From Schleiferia thermophila (GTDB lineage Bacteria > Bacteroidota > Bacteroidia > Flavobacteriales > Schleiferiaceae): a stretch of 64,000 nucleotides of DNA. Both the position numbers and the translations under genes were made by a program. Positions 1 through 6,727 of the stretch are shown here, piece after piece (within the stretch, counting starts at the first letter, position 1; every line of letters begins with the position of its first letter). The notes under the pieces were generated by a model, which had not been told where the DNA came from, ran no database searches, and worked only from the letters and a program-made list of their open reading frames with translations. The stretch lies in assembly GCF_003337435.1 (NCBI RefSeq), contig NZ_QPJS01000001.1, forward strand, positions 202,513 to 266,512, given 5' to 3'.

Positions 1-1
1 C

Positions 2-280
2 GTCGATTTAAGAACTTTGATTCCACTGGATACAGAAACAATTTTTAAATCTGTGATTAAAACAGGCCGGGCACTGGTTCTTTATGAAGATACATATACC
101 GGTGCTTTTGGTGCTGAAATTTCTTCTCTGATTTCAGAACATTGTTTTAAATGGCTTGATGCTCCCGTGATGAGGGTAGGGTCACTGGATACTCCTGTGC
201 CTTTTAATGCTAAGCTGGAGCAAGGTTTTCTTGCCAAAAGCAGGTTGGGTGCAGCAATAGAATACTTGCTGCGGTTCTGA
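2..280 (+). CDS. 2-oxoacid dehydrogenase E1, beta (transketolase C-terminal) part, 3' fragment
   Basis: Only the last ~92 codons are in the window; the reading frame is open to the left edge, so the start is outside. The peptide begins with DLRTLIPLD, followed by LVLYEDTYTGAFGAEI and APVMRVGSLDTPVPF. These are conserved in the C-terminal transketolase-like domain of E1-beta subunits of branched-chain or pyruvate-type 2-oxoacid dehydrogenases. E1 uses thiamine diphosphate to decarboxylate a 2-oxoacid and acylate the lipoyl group of E2. In Bacteroidota, alpha and beta parts are often fused in one chain, which cannot be judged here. The stop codon abuts the stop of the convergent sugar transferase with no intergenic base. 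The likely E3 partner, lpdA, lies 50 kb away. Which 2-oxoacid is used cannot be told from this fragment. Confidence 0.85.
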   Translation, partial: VDLRTLIPLDTETIFKSVIKTGRALVLYEDTYTGAFGAEISSLISEHCFKWLDAPVMRVGSLDTPVPFNAKLEQGFLAKSRLGAAIEYLLRF

Positions 281-1714
281 TTACTTTCCTCTTCCCTGAA
301 GGACTATCAGAATAGTGTAAAACAGTATCTTTATATCGTTCAATAGATTGACATTTTCCAGGTACACAAGGTCATACTTTAGACGCTGAATCATTTCATC
401 TACATTTTCAGCATAGCCAAATTTGACCATGCCCCAAGAGGTGATTCCTGGTTTTATTTTGTGAAGCTGTTTGTAATAAGGAGCCTTTTCCACTATTTTC
501 TTTATGTAATATTCCCTTTCAGGCCTGGGGCCTACAATGGACATTTCTCCTTTAATAACATTAAAAAATTGGGGTAACTCATCGATTCTGTACTTTCTCA
601 TTATTCGCCCCCATGGTGTAATTCTAGGGTCTTCTTTGCAGCTGAGCTGAGGACCATTGGTTTCGGCATCTGCCACCATCGATCTGAATTTTATGATGTT
701 GAATTTTTTCCCCTTATATCCCACTCTTTCCTGTCGAAAAAAAATATCCCCTTTACTGCTTAATTTCACCAAAACCATTGACGCCAAAAAAATTGGTGAA
801 AAAACAATCAATACAATGATTGAAACTACAATGTCAAATACCCTTTTTATAAATGCACCTGTGACACTAAGAGGGCGATTGGGTATTTCGACCAAAGGCT
901 CTCCATAGGACTCCAGCTTAACCTTTCCACTTAATATATCATAAGTGTCAGGTATCATTTTGATTTTTACATTTTCATCTTCGAGGAGATTCAGAATATT
1001 TTGCACCTTATTGTGCTCTTTGGATTCCACAGCTATAATCACTTCTTCGATGTCATTTTCAGAAAGAATTTTATCCAGGTCTGTATAATTTCCCAAGTAA
1101 TTGAGTTTCTTTTCCAGCAAGAATTTTATGTTGTTATCCACACTTACAAAACCAACAAAGTTGTGACCGGTTGAAAAGTTTTTATTACGTAGTTTATTGT
1201 ATAAGTCAACTGCATTTTGATTGCTTCCAATGATTAAGGTATTATAGGATATTTTGCCTTTTTGAATCAAAAAGTTAGTTCTCGAAGAAAGAATAAATCT
1301 GAATAAATATGTGAGTAAAAAATGATATGAAAAGAAGATGAAGAAGGATTTGTAATAATCTTTATAATTAGTCACAATATCATCAAGTATAAACAGGAAA
1401 AAAAGCAATATGGAACCAAATAATGACTGATTAAATGTCTGAAAAAATTCTTTTAGTCTTGATCTTCTGAAAATATCATTGTAAAATCCAGAAATTTGGT
1501 AAATTGAAATCCATAGTGCTGTAAATACAAATGCACCAAATAAAAAATTAATGTCAAAATCAAAGGGACTTTTTATATCAAAAAGCTTCGTTTCAATATA
1601 TTTTTTACGGTAAAAAAATAGTACTGAGTAGGAGAGTATAGACGATATAATATCGAAAGTTATATAGAATGCTCTTTGTTTGGCTTCTCGCTTTTTGCGT
1701 TGCGTTGATATCAT
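281..1714 (-). CDS. Polyprenyl-phosphate sugar-1-phosphate transferase (WcaJ/WbaP-like)
   Basis: A 477-residue membrane enzyme that probably transfers a sugar-1-phosphate from a nucleotide sugar to undecaprenyl phosphate, the first step of exopolysaccharide or O-antigen repeat-unit assembly. The N-terminal ~140 residues hold four hydrophobic segments. A CoA-binding-like/NAD-fold middle region follows (around YNTLIIGSNQNAVDLYNKL). The C-terminal ~190 residues are the bacterial sugar transferase domain: membrane hairpin KRVFDIVVSIIVLIVFSPIF, then FRQERVGYKGKKFNIIKFRS, DELPQFFNVIKGEMSIVGPR and the GITSWG motif. Length and order match the full-length two-domain family. It is the last gene of a three-gene minus-strand cluster with a lipoprotein (13-bp gap) and a Gfo/Idh/MocA oxidoreductase. 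The gene is AT-rich compared with its neighbours, as is common for polysaccharide genes. The sugar specificity cannot be read from sequence. Confidence 0.9.
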   Translation of the reverse strand: MISTQRKKREAKQRAFYITFDIISSILSYSVLFFYRKKYIETKLFDIKSPFDFDINFLFGAFVFTALWISIYQISGFYNDIFRRSRLKEFFQTFNQSLFGSILLFFLFILDDIVTNYKDYYKSFFIFFSYHFLLTYLFRFILSSRTNFLIQKGKISYNTLIIGSNQNAVDLYNKLRNKNFSTGHNFVGFVSVDNNIKFLLEKKLNYLGNYTDLDKILSENDIEEVIIAVESKEHNKVQNILNLLEDENVKIKMIPDTYDILSGKVKLESYGEPLVEIPNRPLSVTGAFIKRVFDIVVSIIVLIVFSPIFLASMVLVKLSSKGDIFFRQERVGYKGKKFNIIKFRSMVADAETNGPQLSCKEDPRITPWGRIMRKYRIDELPQFFNVIKGEMSIVGPRPEREYYIKKIVEKAPYYKQLHKIKPGITSWGMVKFGYAENVDEMIQRLKYDLVYLENVNLLNDIKILFYTILIVLQGRGK

Positions 1715-1727
1715 TATTTGCCGTTCA

Positions 1728-2630
1728 CTATTCCAGGTAGAGTATTTTTATGTTGTCCAACAAAAATTCAGTTGAGCCGGAATTAGGGTCTGCTTTTACT
1801 GCTCCAAAAAAAATCTGATAGTCCAAAGCATTAACATTTCCAGAAATTTCCGGTGTCAGGTCAATATAAATTTTTCTCCACTCTCCGGGTGTTGGTCGAA
1901 TTTGTACAACAGGAGCTTGAACCAGTCTGTCAAATAAATGAGCAAATACACCGACCGTAAATGGTTGATTACCTGTGAAATTCATTTCCAGAAACACCTT
2001 GTTACCGCCCTTTGGTAAAACATATCTGTTGGATGTGGCAATTTCAACCAGTGTCTGTCCGGGTGGAAGCACTACCTTGCCTGATGCGGAATTGTGTTCC
2101 GGTCGTTGCAAATTTCTGAATATGCTATCCTGGTGCGTCACTTTTACTATATCCGCGTCCGATTTATCGGTTCGTTGCAACGATATGCCGACTCCTTCAA
2201 AATCTTCAACCAATAGTACCTTGGCATTTGTACGATATCTGGCTCTGGGTAGAGAATCTGTTTCTGGTTCAAAGTAGTAGGTTTCTCCTGGTTTGAGGTC
2301 AAATGTTGTATTTGTTACTTCCAACATTGGGTATACATCCCGCATGGAACGAATTCCATTCACCGATATTCCATACCTCACCTGGACTGATTGGTTTCCT
2401 GAAAATGGAATTATAATTCTGGCAGGCAATTCGTACACTCCCAATTCCCTGTTTTCTAAAGTAACCCAGGCGCTGTTAATGGCATGTGAAGATGTGCCCT
2501 GAGTGATGTAGTCGGTTTCCATCACTACATCATCTATGACCAGATATGACGGTATGGTGGCTTTTTCAAATTGACAGGAGGCAAATCCTGATAGTACAAT
2601 AATCAAAATGGAAATAACTCGTAAAATCAT
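1728..2630 (-). CDS. Putative lipoprotein of unknown function in a polysaccharide cluster
   Basis: A 300-residue protein with a short hydrophobic leader ending in a lipobox (GFASC, Cys at about residue 19), so it is probably lipid-anchored. I do not recognise a named family. The body looks all-beta and repeats a hydrophobic/polar alternation (for example VWLDN-like stretches, EFLLDNIKILYLE at the C-terminus). The last ~120 residues (KVFLEMNFTGNQPFTVGVF ... RKIYIDLTPEI ... LDYQIFFGAV) resemble a carbohydrate-binding-module-like jelly roll; this is inference. The start ATG overlaps the TGA stop of the upstream oxidoreductase by four bases (ATGA), so translation is coupled and the two are in one operon. 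The context suggests a role in surface polysaccharide handling, but nothing catalytic is visible. Confidence 0.8.
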   Translation of the reverse strand: MILRVISILIIVLSGFASCQFEKATIPSYLVIDDVVMETDYITQGTSSHAINSAWVTLENRELGVYELPARIIIPFSGNQSVQVRYGISVNGIRSMRDVYPMLEVTNTTFDLKPGETYYFEPETDSLPRARYRTNAKVLLVEDFEGVGISLQRTDKSDADIVKVTHQDSIFRNLQRPEHNSASGKVVLPPGQTLVEIATSNRYVLPKGGNKVFLEMNFTGNQPFTVGVFAHLFDRLVQAPVVQIRPTPGEWRKIYIDLTPEISGNVNALDYQIFFGAVKADPNSGSTEFLLDNIKILYLE

Positions 2631-3610
2631 TGAATAAGCGTCAGATTTACCTTAATTTTCTGAAGAATTTCATGCGCCACCTCAAGCGAATTGATCCCAT
2701 CGTCCAATGAAACTTCTTCAGGAGTATTGTTTTTGATTGAATGATAAAACGATTTTAATTCTGCTTCTATTGCATTGATTTGAGGAGATTCTGGTTTAAA
2801 ATATTCGAGTTCTTTTACATCGCCATTTGCACTCGTTAGCGTCATAGCAAAGGGATTTTTTCCCCTATCAGCTTCAGGCACTAAGGAGATGATTTCGCTT
2901 TCTTTTTTCAGAAAGTCTATACTGATATAGGCTTCTTTTTGAAAAATTCTCATTTTCCTCATCCTCTTCATGCTGATTCGGCTCGCCGTGAGATTGGCCA
3001 CAGCACCATTTACAAATTCAATCCGAGCATTTGTAATATCCGGGGTTTCGCTAATGACCGCTACACCACTGGCGCTGATTTTTTTGACCGGACTTTGAAT
3101 AGCTGCCAACACCACATCAATGTCATGAATCATTAAGTCCAGGACTACAGGCACATCGGTGCCACGGGGGTTAAATTCTGCCAGTCGGTGGGCTTCGATA
3201 AACATTGGATTCTTAATCCTGTCTTTCACCGATATAAAAGCCGGATTGTAACGCTCCACATGGCCAATCTGTATTTTTACATCAGCCTCAGCATACAGTT
3301 TCTGAAGCTTGCGGGCCTCTGTAAGGGTATGTGTTACAGGTTTTTCGATAAAAAGGTGTTTTCTGCTTTTCAAGGCTTGGCTGGCCAGCTCGAAATGAGT
3401 GGTGGTAGGTGTGACCAGGTCAATGGCATCTGAAGCATCCAGCAGCGCTTCAAAGGTCGGAAATACTCTGACCCCAAACTCCTGGCCTACTTCTTCAGCA
3501 GTCTTTGGATTGGCATCGTAAATGCCACCAACTTCCCATTCCGGGATGTTTTTTAGACATTTTAAGTGAATTTTACCCAGATGTCCGACTCCTGCTAATC
3601 CGATTCGCAT
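2627..3610 (-). CDS. Gfo/Idh/MocA family NAD(P)-dependent oxidoreductase
   Basis: A 327-residue oxidoreductase of the glucose-fructose oxidoreductase/inositol dehydrogenase family. The N-terminal Rossmann fold starts MRIGLAGVGHLGKIH (G-x-G-x-x-G), with the family's EKP motif at residues 89-91 (FIEKPVTHT), where the lysine sits at the active site. The C-terminal alpha/beta domain includes LDLMIHDIDVVLA, with the conserved Asp/His positions. Such enzymes oxidise or reduce sugars and nucleotide sugars such as UDP-GlcNAc or UDP-GlcNAcA. It is the first gene of a three-gene minus-strand operon with a lipoprotein and a sugar transferase, which supports a nucleotide-sugar substrate. A TATTTTTG -7 box and a palindrome lie directly upstream. 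The substrate is not determined. Confidence 0.88.
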   Translation of the reverse strand: MRIGLAGVGHLGKIHLKCLKNIPEWEVGGIYDANPKTAEEVGQEFGVRVFPTFEALLDASDAIDLVTPTTTHFELASQALKSRKHLFIEKPVTHTLTEARKLQKLYAEADVKIQIGHVERYNPAFISVKDRIKNPMFIEAHRLAEFNPRGTDVPVVLDLMIHDIDVVLAAIQSPVKKISASGVAVISETPDITNARIEFVNGAVANLTASRISMKRMRKMRIFQKEAYISIDFLKKESEIISLVPEADRGKNPFAMTLTSANGDVKELEYFKPESPQINAIEAELKSFYHSIKNNTPEEVSLDDGINSLEVAHEILQKIKVNLTLIQ

Positions 3611-3632
3611 TTGTTAAGTGAACTTTAAGGGA

Positions 3633-3658
3633 CAAAAATATTTATCCATCTGATGGAT
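3633..3658 (-). promoter_or_regulatory. Promoter -7 box with adjacent operator-like palindrome for the oxidoreductase operon
   Basis: On the minus strand TATTTTTG (3640-3633) fits the Bacteroidota -7 consensus TAnnTTTG and lies 22 bases before the ATG at 3610. Just upstream, ATCCATC-T-GATGGAT (3644-3658) is a perfect 7-bp-arm inverted repeat in the -7/-33 spacer, where a repressor could bind. No clear -33 TTTG is seen. This is a motif match only. Confidence 0.45.
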
Positions 3659-3804
3659 ATACTACCCATATGAAATCGTGTTATACACATTTAGATATTG
3701 ATTTGTATTTATCAGTAGTTAAGTCAATATGAGAAAGCCGGCTGATGACCTGCCTGTAAAGGAAAAATTTAATGTCTTGTGAATGCAGTGTATATCATAT
3801 ATCG

Positions 3805-3822
3805 TCCAAAAAATTTTTTGGA
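3805..3822. repeat. Perfect 18-bp palindrome (A6T6 core)
   Basis: TCCAAAAAATTTTTTGGA is its own reverse complement over 18 bases. It consists of an A6/T6 tract, which should be intrinsically bent, capped by TCC/GGA. It lies in the middle of the long spacer, about 165 bp from the nearest start codon. It could be a protein-binding site. A factor-independent terminator is less likely because the stem has no loop. Confidence 0.5.
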
Positions 3823-4093
3823 TTAGCTCTATGATCGAATAAATTGATTCATTGTGGAATAACCTACTTGTAAAAATCTATTGTTTGCGGATTGCTGGGA
3901 GGTCATTTATAATGAATGTCAACCTCATTGTATGGTTAAATATGTAACTTAATCACAAGTATTCCATAATTCCACCAGCTAATACAGTTCATTTAAAAGC
4001 TTATGACCAATTTTCTATTTTGATGAATGACAGCTCCACTTCTATGATGTGTTTAACAAGAGAGAAACTTTCAAAAAGTTTTAATAAGAGCGG

Positions 4094-4101
4094 TATTTTT
4101 G
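4094..4101 (+). promoter_or_regulatory. Candidate -7 box (TATTTTTG) upstream of holA
   Basis: TATTTTTG matches TAnnTTTG on the plus strand. Initiation would fall near 4108, giving a ~180-base leader before the holA ATG at 4291, or a separate small transcript. No -33 TTTG stands at the expected 18-22 base spacing, so confidence is low. Confidence 0.3.
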
Positions 4102-4290
4102 CAAAAAGGATGGTTGTGTTGATAAAATTAAATGCAATTTAATCAATTGGTTCATTGAACAAGTTAAGATAATGAATTTATTTTGTGAAAGTGTTCAATA
4201 GAGAGGAAAATAAAAGTTCGTTGCAATTCATTACTTTTTGAAAAAAAATAATTTTTCAGGTTTATTTATCAATCAAAGAAAATAATATCC

Positions 4291-5313
4291 ATGTCTGATT
4301 TTGAAAAAATAAAACAACAAATTAGTAGTAAAAATCTATCACAATTTTACCTTCTACATGGTGAAGAGCCATTTTTTATTGATAGGCTTGTAGAATTGTT
4401 TGAAAAATCTGTACTTCTGCCTGAAGAAAGAGATTTTAATCAAGTTGTTTTATATGGGGCAGAAGTTTCTGCAAAGAGAATTGTTGAAGAAGCTAAGCAA
4501 TTTCCGTTTGGTAGTCCATATAGACTCGTGATTGTAAAAGAAGCCCAAAGTTTGGCTAAAAGTGATATAGAGGAATTGGAAAATTACCTTAAAAATCCCA
4601 ACCCAGGGTGTGTGTTGGTGATAAGTGCAAAAGGAAAAAAAATAGATGGTAGGTCATCACTGGTTCAGCTTGCAAAAAAGAAATATGTTGAATTTTATTC
4701 ACCTAAAATCAAAGACTATGAAATGGTGAATTTTATACAACAGTATTTGACTCAAAATGGAATTACAGCAAACAGGCAAGTTTGCGAATTAATCTATGAA
4801 GGGGTTGGAACAGAATTATCGGTTTTACAAAATGAAGTCGAAAAGATTAAAATTTACTACGGAAATTCCCCGATTCATTTGAGGCCGGAGGATGTTGAAA
4901 AACATCTTGGTGTCAGCAGGGAATTTAATTCATATGAATTAATTGATGCAATTTTTAACAGGGATATAGCAAAAGCACTGAGGATAATTACTTTTTATAA
5001 AAAAAATCCAAAGCAGCATGCACCGATTGGTATACTTGCTGGAATATTTAATTCATTTCAACAACTTTATACACTTCATGTAGCGGGAATAATGGATAAA
5101 GATTCTGCTTCAGAAGTATTGAAAATTCACCCATATAGAGCAGGTAATTTCTTATCATTTAAACGAAATTATTCAATGGAAGACTGCGAATTTGCATTAC
5201 TGTTTTGTACTAATTGCGATGCAAGGCTGAAGGGTGTAGACAATGCAAATACTGAAGATTTTGATGTGTTGTTTGAATTGGTATACAGATTAATAAATAA
5301 ATATTGGATGTGA
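4291..5313 (+). CDS. holA: DNA polymerase III delta subunit
   Basis: A 340-residue clamp-loader delta subunit, which opens the beta sliding clamp and loads it on primed DNA. The start of the family pattern is clear: FYLLHGEEPFFIDRLVELF at residues ~20-38, then the P-loop-like but degenerate domain I, VLVISAKGKKIDGRSSLVQL (~106-125), and a helical C-terminal domain with LIDAIFNRDIAKALRIITF and the QLYTLHVAGIMDK segment. Length matches HolA of Bacteroidota. The final codons overlap the start of mnmE, so both are probably made from one transcript. The gene is AT-rich. No ribosome-binding site is obvious before the ATG, as is usual in this phylum. Confidence 0.93.
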   Translation: MSDFEKIKQQISSKNLSQFYLLHGEEPFFIDRLVELFEKSVLLPEERDFNQVVLYGAEVSAKRIVEEAKQFPFGSPYRLVIVKEAQSLAKSDIEELENYLKNPNPGCVLVISAKGKKIDGRSSLVQLAKKKYVEFYSPKIKDYEMVNFIQQYLTQNGITANRQVCELIYEGVGTELSVLQNEVEKIKIYYGNSPIHLRPEDVEKHLGVSREFNSYELIDAIFNRDIAKALRIITFYKKNPKQHAPIGILAGIFNSFQQLYTLHVAGIMDKDSASEVLKIHPYRAGNFLSFKRNYSMEDCEFALLFCTNCDARLKGVDNANTEDFDVLFELVYRLINKYWM

Positions 5314-6680
5314 ATTCAGATACCATAGTAGCTCCTGCCACTTCAGTTGGCTCAGGAGCATTAACAATTATTCGGATTTCGGGAGATAAAGCCTTTGAAA
5401 TACTTTCAAATTACTTCCGCCCCGTCAAACAAAAATCTTTTGATATAGCATTTGTTAAGAGCCAAACCATAAAATTTGGAGAGTGGCGTTCAGATGGTGA
5501 ACTGATCGATGAAGTGTTGGTGTCGTTTTTTAAAGCGCCGAAATCATATACAGGGGAGAATGTTGCAGAAATCAGCTGTCATGCATCTCCGTACATTGTT
5601 AATAAAATTTTGGATTGCTGCATACAAGCAGGAGCCCGAATTGCTGAACCTGGTGAATTTACGTTTCGAGCCTACAAAAACGGTAAAATGGACCTTGGAC
5701 AAGCCGAAGCTGTTGCCGACCTGATTGCCTCCGAAAGCAAAGCTGCACATGATGTGGCCATAAGCCAGCTAAAAGGTCACTTTAGCATGGAATTGGAAGA
5801 TATGCGAAGCAAATTGATCGAATTTACCGGATTGCTTGAATTAGAGCTTGACTTTGCTGAAGAAGATGTTGAATTTGCCGAAAGAAAGAGGTTTTTTGAA
5901 TTAATAGATTCTATTAAAACACGACTTCAGTCACTTATTAATAGCTATTCACTCGGAAATGTAATTAAAAACGGAGTACCGGTGGCTATTTTGGGTGCTC
6001 CAAATGCCGGAAAATCTACTTTGCTTAATGCCTTGCTGGGTGAAGAAAGAGCAATCGTATCGCATATAGCTGGGACAACGAGGGATGTGATTGAAGATGT
6101 CATAGTTATTGATGGAATTAAATTTCGATTTATCGATACTGCCGGTCTTCGAAATACTTCTGACGAAATAGAAGAAATTGGTATAAAAAAAGCCCTGGAA
6201 AAAGCTTCTAAAGCGAGATTAATAATTTATCTTTTTGATGTAAACAATTTTTCTGAAATTGAACAAAGTGAAATCATTTCGAAAATTAATGATGCTGCAC
6301 CTGATGCTACTCTCATTCAAGTGGCTAACAAGATAGATGAATGTAAAAATTTATCTGAAAAAGATAGTAAATACATTTACATATCAGCTAAAGAAAAAAT
6401 TGGTCTAGAGGAGCTTAAAAAGGTGTTGATTAGCGAAATAATTACAAATAAAATTACCGAAAATCAGATTATAGTTACAAATGCCAGGCATGTAGAGGCA
6501 TTAAAGAAAACTTTGCAGGCCATACAGGATGCAGAAGTTGGATTAAAGAGTGGACTTTCAGGTGATTTGGTGGCAATAGATTTGCGACAGGCATTGTATT
6601 ATATGGGTTCTATTACTGGACAGGTGGCAGCTGACGATATACTCGGATACATCTTTGCTAACTTTTGTATTGGAAAGTAA
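5310..6680 (+). CDS. mnmE: tRNA uridine-5-carboxymethylaminomethyl modification GTPase MnmE
   Basis: With MnmG, MnmE installs the carboxymethylaminomethyl group on U34 of tRNAs reading NNA/NNG codons. Domains in order: N-terminal tetrahydrofolate-binding domain (DTIVAPATSVGSGALTIIRI; GEFTFRAYKNGKMDL), helical domain, and the inserted G domain with GAPNAGKST (G1), GTTRD (G2), DTAG (G3) and NKID (G4). The C-terminal motif is CIGK, whose cysteine is essential. I prefer GTG at 5310 (reads MNSDTIVAP, and GTGA overlaps the holA stop by four bases). A TTG at 5304 would add two residues. It is followed by a strong hairpin terminator. MnmD, another U34-modification enzyme, is encoded at 39.7-40.3 kb. 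Confidence 0.95.
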   Translation: MNSDTIVAPATSVGSGALTIIRISGDKAFEILSNYFRPVKQKSFDIAFVKSQTIKFGEWRSDGELIDEVLVSFFKAPKSYTGENVAEISCHASPYIVNKILDCCIQAGARIAEPGEFTFRAYKNGKMDLGQAEAVADLIASESKAAHDVAISQLKGHFSMELEDMRSKLIEFTGLLELELDFAEEDVEFAERKRFFELIDSIKTRLQSLINSYSLGNVIKNGVPVAILGAPNAGKSTLLNALLGEERAIVSHIAGTTRDVIEDVIVIDGIKFRFIDTAGLRNTSDEIEEIGIKKALEKASKARLIIYLFDVNNFSEIEQSEIISKINDAAPDATLIQVANKIDECKNLSEKDSKYIYISAKEKIGLEELKKVLISEIITNKITENQIIVTNARHVEALKKTLQAIQDAEVGLKSGLSGDLVAIDLRQALYYMGSITGQVAADDILGYIFANFCIGK

Positions 6681-6681
6681 G

Positions 6682-6710
6682 AAAATCCCGACTCATTGAG
6701 TCGGGATTTT
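6682..6710. terminator. Bidirectional intrinsic terminator between mnmE and the TonB receptor
   Basis: AAAATCCCGACTCA (6682-6695) pairs perfectly with TGAGTCGGGATTTT (6697-6710). The A-rich and T-rich ends give a U-tract on both strands, so it can end the converging mnmE and TonB-receptor transcripts. Confidence 0.88.
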
Positions 6711-6727
6711 TAGCCAATCTTTTCCCT

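Larger units (their letters stand above)
3611..4290. other. 680-bp AT-rich intergenic region without a supported gene
   Basis: This is the longest non-coding stretch in the window, between the divergent oxidoreductase (minus) and holA (plus). I find no open frame with recognisable protein character on either strand and no tRNA-like cloverleaf. It holds the operon promoter at its left end, an 18-bp palindrome at 3805-3822, and an isolated plus-strand TAnnTTTG box at 4094-4101. A small RNA or a long holA leader is possible but not shown. Confidence 0.6.
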
